Shown here: positions 52,860 to 59,476 of the stretch, one piece after another | How the letters are laid out: each line of letters starts with the position of its first letter | Position numbering within the stretch: the first letter of the stretch is position 1 | DNA from: Coleofasciculus sp. FACHB-1120 | GTDB taxonomy: Bacteria; Cyanobacteriota; Cyanobacteriia; Cyanobacteriales; FACHB-T130 | DNA length: 59,476 nucleotides | Assembly: GCF_014698845.1 (NCBI RefSeq) | Contig: NZ_JACJTV010000034.1 | Location: 1-59,476 of the forward strand | Direction of reading: 5' to 3' | Translations under genes and position numbers: made by a program | The notes under the pieces: model-generated | The model's input: only the letters and a program-made list of their open reading frames with translations | Databases searched by the model: none | Told to the model about the DNA's origin: nothing

Positions 52860-54962
52860 TTAAGCCAAACCCGCAGCAGTAATTAAAACATCAATTACTT
52901 TAATTGCAATAAACGGCGCAATCACTCCACCCAAGCCATAAATTAGGATATTCCGCTGGAGCAATTGATTAGCCGTGAGCGGCCTGAATTTAACTCCAGT
53001 CAGCGCCAAAGGAATCAAAGCGGGAATAATCAAAGCGTTGTAAATTAGAGCTGATAAAACTGCCGATTTTGCACTCGCTAATCCCATAAGATTGAGACTG
53101 TTAATTCCAGATGGAGCAAATATCGCGGGGATAATCGCGAAGTATTTGGCAATATCATTCGCAAGCGAAAAAGTAGTCAGCGCCCCACGAGTAATTAACA
53201 GTTGTTTGCCGATTGTCACTAAGTCAATTAACTTAGTGGGGTCAGAATCCAAATCCACCATATTCGCCGCTTCTTTCGCCGCCTGAGTGCCAGAATTCAT
53301 CGCTACGCCTACATTAGCCTGAGCTAAGGCAGGGGCGTCGTTGGTGCCATCGCCCGTCATGGCAACCAATTTACCTGCTGCTTGTTCGCGCTGAATGACG
53401 GCGATTTTGTCTTCTGGAGTAGCTTCGGCGATGAAGTCATCGACTCCGGCTTCTTGAGCGATAACGGACGCGGTGATTCGGTTATCGCCAGTTAACATCA
53501 CAGTGCGAACGCCCATCCGTCGCAGTTGGTCAAAGCGATCGCGTATACCTGGTTTGATGATATCTTTCAGGTAAATGATGCCGTAGATGTCGCTTCCTTG
53601 ACAAACGGCTAGAGGTGTGCCACCGAGTCGGGAAACTTTTTCGTAGGCTGCATCGAGGTCTGGTGCCAGATTACCGCCACGGGAACGCACAAATCCCTTG
53701 ATCGCATCTACTGCACCCTTACGGACTTCAGAACCATCGGGCAAATCCGTACCGCTCATGCGCGTTTTAGCAGAAAATTCGATTGCCTCAGCTGCATTGC
53801 GGTCAAAATCCACTGTTGACCCTAACTTCTCTGCGAGTCTGACAATTGACTTGCCTTCTGGCGTCTCATCAAATACGCTGGCAGCCAGAGCAACTTTCGC
53901 AATCTCATCCATCGAATGACCGTTAACTGGGATAAATTCCTCGGCTAAACGGTTTCCTAAGGTAATCGTGCCCGTTTTGTCCAAAATCAGGGTATTGACA
54001 TCGCCACACGCTTCTACGGCTCGTCCAGATGTCGCTACCACGTTAAACTGGGCGACTCTGTCCATCCCGGCAATCCCAATCGCACTTAGCAAGCCGCCAA
54101 TCGTGGTAGGAATCAGCGCCACTAACAGAGCAATCAGCGTGGCTACGCCCACCGGATTATTGACGTAGTTTCCGTATGATGGCAGCGTTGCTACAACAAT
54201 CAGAAACACCTGAGTAAGAACTGCCAGCAATACTGTCAAAGCAATTTCGTTGGGCGTTTTGCTGCGTTCTGCACCTTCCACCAGAGCAATCATCCGGTCT
54301 AAAAATCCCTTACCTGGGTCGGATGTTACTCGCAGAGTTAGTTCATCGGAGATAATCTTCGTGCCGCCGGTAACAGAACTCGCAATATCTGAGCCTGGTT
54401 CTTTCAACACTGGCGCAGATTCCCCAGTAATTGCCGATTCATCAACGGAGGCGACACCCGCAATCACTTCCCCGTCGGCGGGGATGATATCACCAGCAAT
54501 CACTTTTATGCGATCGCCTTGCCTTAAATTAGTTGAAGATACCTCCTCAATTGAGCCATCGGGCAATAATTTCCGAGCAGTTGTGTCGGATTTTGTTGCC
54601 CGCATCGAGTCGGCTTGTGCCTTACCGCGTCCTTCTGCCACCGCTTCCGCAAAATTAGCAAATAGCAGGGTAAATAGCAGAATTACAGTAATTAGACCAT
54701 TAAATAGCCGCTGGTTTTCGCCCGGTACTGTGCCAAACAAATTTGGGTCAATTGTTACCAGTGCAGTGATGATGGTGCCAACCCACACCAGAAACATAAC
54801 TGGATTTTTCAGCATGATTCGTGGATTGAGCTTGACAAAAGCATCCCGGAAGGCTCTCTGATAAAGCCCTTTGGTATTTACCTGGGAGGTATGTTTGCGT
54901 GAAGAACGTGGCCCGCGTGGTTGGCGAATCTGTTGAGGCGAAGTCGGATTTTCAGATGTCAT
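52860..54962 (-). CDS. kdpB: Potassium-transporting P-type ATPase KdpB
   Basis: The 700-residue catalytic subunit hydrolyses ATP to drive K+ uptake through KdpA. P-type motifs: ITGESAPV (actuator), DKTGTIT with phosphorylated Asp328, MLTGDN, and [41 protein letters not shown] (hinge). About seven membrane segments. The first ~30 residues (Arg/Ser/Pro/Gln rich) extend the N-terminus relative to E. coli (682). Start MTSENP, 62 bases after kdpA. Confidence 0.97.
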   Translation of the reverse strand: MTSENPTSPQQIRQPRGPRSSRKHTSQVNTKGLYQRAFRDAFVKLNPRIMLKNPVMFLVWVGTIITALVTIDPNLFGTVPGENQRLFNGLITVILLFTLLFANFAEAVAEGRGKAQADSMRATKSDTTARKLLPDGSIEEVSSTNLRQGDRIKVIAGDIIPADGEVIAGVASVDESAITGESAPVLKEPGSDIASSVTGGTKIISDELTLRVTSDPGKGFLDRMIALVEGAERSKTPNEIALTVLLAVLTQVFLIVVATLPSYGNYVNNPVGVATLIALLVALIPTTIGGLLSAIGIAGMDRVAQFNVVATSGRAVEACGDVNTLILDKTGTITLGNRLAEEFIPVNGHSMDEIAKVALAASVFDETPEGKSIVRLAEKLGSTVDFDRNAAEAIEFSAKTRMSGTDLPDGSEVRKGAVDAIKGFVRSRGGNLAPDLDAAYEKVSRLGGTPLAVCQGSDIYGIIYLKDIIKPGIRDRFDQLRRMGVRTVMLTGDNRITASVIAQEAGVDDFIAEATPEDKIAVIQREQAAGKLVAMTGDGTNDAPALAQANVGVAMNSGTQAAKEAANMVDLDSDPTKLIDLVTIGKQLLITRGALTTFSLANDIAKYFAIIPAIFAPSGINSLNLMGLASAKSAVLSALIYNALIIPALIPLALTGVKFRPLTANQLLQRNILIYGLGGVIAPFIAIKVIDVLITAAGLA

Positions 54963-55024
54963 AGATAGTCAGAGGGAGAAACTAGCCGCAGAGGACGCAC
55001 ACAGAGGAGGAAAGTGGGTTTTAT

Positions 55025-56716
55025 TTATCCTCCTTTAGCAATTTGGAAAGCTTCGGCTATAGGGCCAAGTGCTAAAACTGGGAAGAAGGTTAACGCGCCT
55101 AAAATCAAGATGATTCCCGCTGTGACGGCGGTAAATAGAAGCGTATCGGTGCGGAGGGTTCCGGTTGTTTCGGGTACTGGTTGTTTATGAGCCATGCTGT
55201 CGGCTAACAGCAGCATGGCGATAATCGGGATATAGCGACCGAGTAAGAGGCTGAAACAGGTACTCACGTTCCACCACAGGGTAGCGTCGCCCAATCCTTC
55301 AAAGCCAGATCCGTTGTTGGCGGCGGCTGAGGTGTACTCGTAGACGACTTGGGAGATGCCGTGAAAGCCAGGGTTGCTGATTCCAGCGAGGGTATTAGGA
55401 AAAGCAAGAGTAATGGCTGAGGGAATCAATACTGCTATCGGGTGGATGAGTAGCACGACGCTGGCAAGAACAATTTCTTTTTTCTCAACTTTTCGTCCCA
55501 AAAATTCTGGGGTTCTTCCCACCATCAACCCGGTCAGAAATACTGTCAAAATTAGGTAGATGAACAAGTAAGCGGTTCCAGTCCCCTGACCACCCCAGAC
55601 AATCTGAAGGAACATATTAAAGAGGGTAGAAAAGCCTCCGGGAGGCATTAAAGAATCGTGCATCCCGTTGACAGCACCGCTCATTGTTCCTGTTGTCGTA
55701 ATTGCCCAAAGTGCTGTCTGTGCCCAACCAAATCTAACTTCTTTGCCTTCTAAGTTGGGAATAGGTTGCTGTCCTCCCAGAAGATTATTCACTAGAGGAT
55801 TTCCTTGATATTCGCCAATGGCAGTAATGCTAATCAGGACAGCATAAATAATAAATACCATCCAAAATAGCAGCCATCCCTGCTTTTTGTTATTGGCAAA
55901 AATGCCGTAAGTTATAATCAGCGACGCTGGAATGCAAACCATCGCAATTATTTCTAGCAGATTAGAAAAGCTATTTGGATTTTCAAATGGATGGGCGGAG
56001 TTGATGGCAAAAAATCCGCCGCCATTTTCTCCTAACTGTTTAATACTTTCAATGTGGGCGACAGGACCACGGGCAATGATTTGTATTCCATTTTCTAAGG
56101 TAGTAGCAGCCTGCGGTTCAGCTAAAGTTTCCGGAACGCCCAGAATTATTAACAATATCGCTCCTAAGATGGACAGAGGTAGCAATATCCGGGTAATGGA
56201 TTGAATTAAATCGACGTAAAAGTTACCCAGAGGTCTCCCAGTTAAGCCGCGAATAAAGGCAATTGATACTGCCAATCCGGTCGCGGCTGAGGTAAACATT
56301 AGATAACCCAGTGCTAACATTTGACTGGCATAGCTGAAGGTAGTTTCGCCAGCATAATGCTGCTGATCTGTATTGGTCAAAAATGAGATTGTTGTGTGCA
56401 GCGCTAAATCCCACCTAGGGGTACTTAATCTGCTAGGATTTAGGGGTAGGAATTGCTGTAGTATGAGAATTAGATAAACTAATATACCCATAACCAAGTT
56501 GGTGTAAAGCACGGCACGGACATACTGGCGACCCGTCTGATTCTCTTGGTTTCGCAAGCCTGCCAGTGCGTAAATCGCTTTTTCTATCGGTATTATTATC
56601 GAGTCAAAAAAGGTTGTCTCTCCTTTAAATACACGAGCTATGTAGTTACCTAAAATCTTACTGATTGCTACCACAATTAGTAAGGTTATGACGATTTGAA
56701 AGAAGCCTTGCCACAT
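55025..56716 (-). CDS. kdpA: Potassium-transporting ATPase channel subunit KdpA
   Basis: A membrane protein of 563 residues with ten membrane segments that carries K+ selectively. The four pore-loop motifs are visible: [43 protein letters not shown] with SGAVNG, and [14 protein letters not shown]. The first gene of the kdp operon. Start MWQGFFQ at 56716, preceded by a T-run and no clear Shine-Dalgarno. Confidence 0.97.
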   Translation of the reverse strand: MWQGFFQIVITLLIVVAISKILGNYIARVFKGETTFFDSIIIPIEKAIYALAGLRNQENQTGRQYVRAVLYTNLVMGILVYLILILQQFLPLNPSRLSTPRWDLALHTTISFLTNTDQQHYAGETTFSYASQMLALGYLMFTSAATGLAVSIAFIRGLTGRPLGNFYVDLIQSITRILLPLSILGAILLIILGVPETLAEPQAATTLENGIQIIARGPVAHIESIKQLGENGGGFFAINSAHPFENPNSFSNLLEIIAMVCIPASLIITYGIFANNKKQGWLLFWMVFIIYAVLISITAIGEYQGNPLVNNLLGGQQPIPNLEGKEVRFGWAQTALWAITTTGTMSGAVNGMHDSLMPPGGFSTLFNMFLQIVWGGQGTGTAYLFIYLILTVFLTGLMVGRTPEFLGRKVEKKEIVLASVVLLIHPIAVLIPSAITLAFPNTLAGISNPGFHGISQVVYEYTSAAANNGSGFEGLGDATLWWNVSTCFSLLLGRYIPIIAMLLLADSMAHKQPVPETTGTLRTDTLLFTAVTAGIILILGALTFFPVLALGPIAEAFQIAKGG

Positions 56717-56924
56717 AAAAAAGCCTAATCTAATCTAATCTCTACAATTTACTTCTAGATAAATTAGACAAATAAATCTTTAACTTGTCCGATTAGCATC
56801 CTAATACGTAGGCGAAAAATACCACAATTGGATTAGATATATAACCTAGATATACCTGTATTAATAGACTTTCTATACCTGCAAGTATAGATCCAGGTTT
56901 CTAGCTAAAGTGAGGATATAGTAT
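56717..56924. promoter_or_regulatory. Shared upstream region of kdpA and the divergent two-component genes
   Basis: AT-rich 208 bases. Candidate operators: the palindrome CTATAC-N6-GTATAG (56873-56890) and TATACCTG repeated at 56851-56858 and 56874-56881, 23 bases apart. A related ATAACCTAGA lies at 56841. The NarL-type regulator encoded at 58159 is a natural candidate for binding. A promoter position cannot be set from sequence alone. Confidence 0.5.
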
Positions 56925-58079
56925 ATGTCATGTGGTGCTGTTCATCAGTTAAAACTACATCTGATGAGGAGAGTACGCACCTTGGTGGCTATCAAAGCAA
57001 ATCTTGTGACTAAAAATCAGCACTCAACTATGCGTTGGCTAATTGCAGGGGCATTTGCTGTCTTGATTCTGCTGGAGTTTTCCACACCTCCATCCTATGT
57101 ATTTGGCTACCTCTATATCGGGCCAATTTTACTGACGAATTCGCGCTTGAGTCACCCCGCAACCCTTATACTTACCCTTTCTGCTGCTAGTCTAACTATC
57201 TTAAATTTGTTTTCTCCCGCTCTTGAAGCGATCCAACCGTCAACAGTAGCAAACCGATTGATTGCAGTGATAGCGTTGGCGGTGACTTGCTGGTTGCTGC
57301 ATCGCAACCAGCGTTATGAAGAGGCAATGCAGAGACAACAAACTCAATTGCGAGCGCAACAACAACTGGCAAGTATTCGTGAAGATTTTGCCTCTACTTT
57401 GACACACGATCTCAAAACTCCTTTGTTAGGCGCAATTGAAACGATTAAATCTTTCCAATTAGGGCACTTTGGTGCTTGTACGCATCAGCAACAAAAAGTT
57501 TTGGCAATGATGGTTCGTTCTCACACTTCGACATTACATCTAGTGGAGACGCTGTTGGATGTCTATCGTAACGATACCAAAGGGCTAAAACTGGTGCTTT
57601 CGCCCGTGAATCTAGTTACTTTAGCAGAGGAAGCGATCGCTACATTGACAGATTTAGCTTCTTCGCGTCGGGTGTATATTACTCTCAGTCATGGTTTAAC
57701 CGATTTTCGCCGCTTTTTGTGGGTGAATGGAGATGCCTTGCAATTACAGCGAGTCTTCATAAATTTACTCACTAATGGCATTAATCATTCCCCGCGTGGC
57801 GGTAAGGTAGAAGTCATACTGGAGTACCATGCTGATTCTCAAATTGTGAAAATTCTCGATAATGGGCAGGGCATCACAGAAGAAGAGTTACCCTATCTAT
57901 TTGAGCGATTTTACCAAGGACATAGCGATCGCATTGCCACAGGATCTGGGCTGGGTTTATATCTGACTCGTCAGATTATTGAAGCGCACGGCGGTACAAT
58001 TTGGGCAGAAAACCAGGAACCACGCGGGGCAATGTTTTGCTTCCGATTGCCTCCCCACTTAGTGCAAATTGAAAATTAA
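56925..58079 (+). CDS. Membrane sensor histidine kinase, probable kdp regulator
   Basis: In 384 residues, about three or four membrane segments at ~37-125 (LIAGAFAVLILLEFS, YVFGYLYIGPILL, TLILTLSAASLTILNLFS, LIAVIALAVTCWLL) are similar in pattern to the KdpD DUF4118 part. HisKA has FASTLTHDLKTPLLGAIETI, His161. HATPase follows (FINLLTNGINHSPRGG, ILDNGQGI, GSGLGLYLT). The start is uncertain: the longest frame starts at 56925, but GAGGAG at 56966-56971 fits a TTG at 56982 or GTG at 56985. It is divergent from kdpA and followed by a response regulator. It may supply the kinase that truncated KdpD lacks. Confidence 0.85.
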   Translation: MSCGAVHQLKLHLMRRVRTLVAIKANLVTKNQHSTMRWLIAGAFAVLILLEFSTPPSYVFGYLYIGPILLTNSRLSHPATLILTLSAASLTILNLFSPALEAIQPSTVANRLIAVIALAVTCWLLHRNQRYEEAMQRQQTQLRAQQQLASIREDFASTLTHDLKTPLLGAIETIKSFQLGHFGACTHQQQKVLAMMVRSHTSTLHLVETLLDVYRNDTKGLKLVLSPVNLVTLAEEAIATLTDLASSRRVYITLSHGLTDFRRFLWVNGDALQLQRVFINLLTNGINHSPRGGKVEVILEYHADSQIVKILDNGQGITEEELPYLFERFYQGHSDRIATGSGLGLYLTRQIIEAHGGTIWAENQEPRGAMFCFRLPPHLVQIEN

Positions 58080-58158
58080 ATGAAATAAAAAACGATAAAT
58101 TACCTTTTTTCCTTTTTAAAACCAAAACTCTAAGACCTCTGAAATAAAAGCTTCTGAA

Positions 58159-58848
58159 ATGAAACCTTCGCTGCGGATTTTGTTGGTGGAAGATGATGAA
58201 CTGTTTCGCTTGGGACTGCGGATGCGGTTGCAACAGGCAGGGTTAGAAGTTGTTGGAGAAGCGGTTGATGGCGAAACCGCTGTGGAATTGACGAATTGCT
58301 ATTTACCAGATGTAGTGTTACTGGATGTGGGACTACCTGGTTTGGGAGGCGTTGAAGCGTGTCGCCAAATCAAACAGCAGCATCCAGAACTGCCCATCCT
58401 AGTTTTAACCTCTCATTCCCAAAAATCCTTGATTGAGCGACTGATTGCTGCCGGTGCCCAAGGCTATTGTCTCAAAGGGATTGAAGCCGAGGTGTTAATT
58501 TTGGCGTTACGTTCAGTGGCAACAGGAGCCTCGTGGTGGGATCAAGCTGTTACAGCAGAAATACGCGCCGTATTTGGCGATATACCGACACTCACTTCAT
58601 CCAATTCATCAAAGATATCTGTGCCATTGGCAAATCTCCTCACGAGTCGGGAACAGGAAATTTTGGCACTAATTGCCGCCGGTAAGACTAATCAAGAAAT
58701 TGCCGAACTTCTGCACATTGCGCTAGGCACCGTGAGGGTTCACGTCCACGCTATTTTACAAAAGCTGGAGGTACGCGATCGCACTCAAGCCGCCATCTTG
58801 GCAATTCAAAGAGGATTAGTAGCCGCAGATTTGTTACTACGAGAATAA
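58159..58848 (+). CDS. NarL/LuxR-family response regulator
   Basis: These 229 residues comprise a receiver with acidic pocket Glu11/Asp12/Asp13, phospho-acceptor Asp56 in VVLLDVGLPG, Thr-Ser in VLTSHSQ and KGI, and a C-terminal LuxR HTH (LTSREQEILALIAAGKTNQEIAELLHIALGTVRVHVHAILQKLEVRDRTQA). The partner is very likely the histidine kinase 79 bases upstream. KdpE of other bacteria is OmpR-type, so if this is the kdp regulator it is of another family. kdp control is an inference from position. Confidence 0.9.
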   Translation: MKPSLRILLVEDDELFRLGLRMRLQQAGLEVVGEAVDGETAVELTNCYLPDVVLLDVGLPGLGGVEACRQIKQQHPELPILVLTSHSQKSLIERLIAAGAQGYCLKGIEAEVLILALRSVATGASWWDQAVTAEIRAVFGDIPTLTSSNSSKISVPLANLLTSREQEILALIAAGKTNQEIAELLHIALGTVRVHVHAILQKLEVRDRTQAAILAIQRGLVAADLLLRE

Positions 58849-58881
58849 TTAAGCAAGATTCATTTATAGTAGGAGGTTCCT

Positions 58882-59184
58882 ATGACCTCAGCAGAAACAC
58901 CATTTGCCGTCGGTTTCACCCTTCCCGACCATACTCAGTTACCAGACTCCGATGGCACATTTGTGAAAAACTTTCCTTTAGGGGTTGAGTTAGGCATTTG
59001 GCAGGGACGATACACAAATATGGAATTTCCCTGGTTGCGCTGGTGGGATGCTCAGGGAAACTTGCTGCTAGATGGTACGGAAGCACAGATAGCAGAAGAC
59101 CGGGCACAGCTTGCAGAAGACCGCGCTGAGCGCTTGGCAGAACGCTTGAAGGCAATGGGTGTTAATCCGGATGACTTAACTTAA
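58882..59184 (+). pseudogene. Internally deleted Uma2-family (DUF820) remnant
   Basis: An open frame of 100 codons with a strong Shine-Dalgarno (AGGAGG) before ATG 58882. The start (PDHTQLPDSDGTFVKNF) matches the N-terminus and the rest (PLGVELGIWQGRY, WLRWWDAQGN, then RAERLAERLKAMGVNPDDL) matches the C-terminus of cyanobacterial Uma2 proteins, as I remember them. The ~150 residues between, including the nuclease-like core, are missing. The frame is kept and no stop is present, so a short protein could still be made. A tandem AEDRAQL/AEDRAER repeat is present. The family itself is a putative restriction-like nuclease of unclear role. Confidence 0.65.
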
Positions 59185-59295
59185 GAGCAGGTAGGCAAGA
59201 AACCCGGTTTTTCTTGAAATGTTTCTGGGTGCGATTGTTTTAGCAAACTCAGTAGCTAAGCTACTGAGTATAAGCACAGCGCCCCAACCCAGTAC
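59185..59295. other. Intergenic palindrome and degenerate repeat
   Basis: AAACCCGGTTTTTCTT near 59203 resembles the stem at 28819. ACTCAGTAGCT / AGCTACTGAGT with a single central A (59247-59269) is an 11 bp perfect palindrome. No gene seen. Confidence 0.45.
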
Positions 59296-59475
59296 CTAAA
59301 GAATCAGGCAAAGATATTCTGTGGTGCGATCTGGGAACAATAAGTGTGTAATCAACACTAAAGGATTCTGGCGTTGCTGAATGGGGGTATGAATCAAGCT
59401 GGAACAGGCACATCCCAAAACTTCAGGTAGTGAAGTAACAAGCGAATTGAGTGTCTCAGCATTTCCTCGCTCTTG
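59296..59475 (-). CDS. Possible 3' end of a gene at the right edge (partial)
   Basis: A frame open from the right edge for 59 codons to TAG (59298-59296), with codon use like the host. The residues (GNAETLNSLVTSLPEVLGC..., HLLFPDRTTEYLCLIL) give no family. Another minus frame there ends after 26 codons (HSIRLLLHYLKFWDVPVPA), so coding is uncertain. Confidence 0.3.
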   Translation of the reverse strand, partial: QERGNAETLNSLVTSLPEVLGCACSSLIHTPIQQRQNPLVLITHLLFPDRTTEYLCLIL

Positions 59476-59476
59476 G

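Noticed and set aside
54250-54861. 203-residue plus-strand frame
   Set aside because: Antisense to kdpB; arises from codon bias of the real gene.
56717-56924. c-di-AMP (ydaO-type) riboswitch in the kdpA leader
   Set aside because: The region is only AT-rich with short palindromes; no ydaO-like core motifs seen.

Overview
The window comes from a cyanobacterium. Evidence: photosystem II subunit PsbZ, a BciB/Slr1923-type divinyl reductase, a CCB1-type cytochrome b6 maturation factor, a DesC-type desaturase, the cyanobacterial families DUF3611 and DUF3155, GAF-rich histidine kinases and very frequent HIP1 octamers (GCGATCGC). Heptameric tandem repeats and a PEP-CTERM/cyanoexosortase pair suggest a filamentous lineage; I cannot name the genus. 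Nearly everything is chromosomal core or shell content. I see no prophage, CRISPR array, intact insertion sequence or rRNA; one tRNA-Gly(GCC) is present.

Layout. 1-6.6 kb: end of an unidentified gene, a large GAF/PAS histidine kinase, an EGY-like site-2 protease, trmFO. 6.6-10.6 kb: a small membrane protein, a MurG-like glycosyltransferase, and a minus-strand cluster of membrane protein, lipoprotein and FHA protein. 10.8-13.2 kb: two GT4 glycosyltransferases that converge and overlap. 13.4-18 kb: a minus-strand signalling cluster of Ser/Thr kinase, helical protein, ABC1/UbiB kinase and PP2C phosphatase. 18-26.5 kb: a DHH-CBS-CCA-transferase fusion, psbZ-ribH, serS, DUF3611, an NTF2-like protein, PadR, CCB1, DUF3155. 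26.9-35.3 kb: a second histidine kinase, SLH protein, TerB-like protein, rsmB, GerMN lipoprotein, PspA/IM30 paralogue. 35.5-45 kb: bciB, a PLP lyase, desC, a proA-like gene without the expected catalytic cysteine, tRNA-Gly, rseP, nth, rpsN, aat.

45-49.3 kb is the most interesting part. A cyanoexosortase gene converges on a 1054-residue protein that joins a zinc-ribbon/Ser-Thr kinase, a membrane segment, VIT and VWA domains and a C-terminal PEP-CTERM-like sorting signal. Enzyme and probable substrate are neighbours. 49.3-50.6 kb: anmK. 50.6-58.9 kb: a cyanobacterial kdp operon (kdpA-B-G/F-C-D) whose KdpD has no kinase domain, with a divergent membrane histidine kinase and NarL-type regulator across a shared upstream region. 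The right edge holds an internally deleted Uma2-family remnant.

Intergenic DNA carries several repeat families: two copies of a ~100 bp element with a compensatorily changed hairpin, three hairpins sharing only their TAGGGG/CCCCTA ends, and heptamer repeats at four or five loci.
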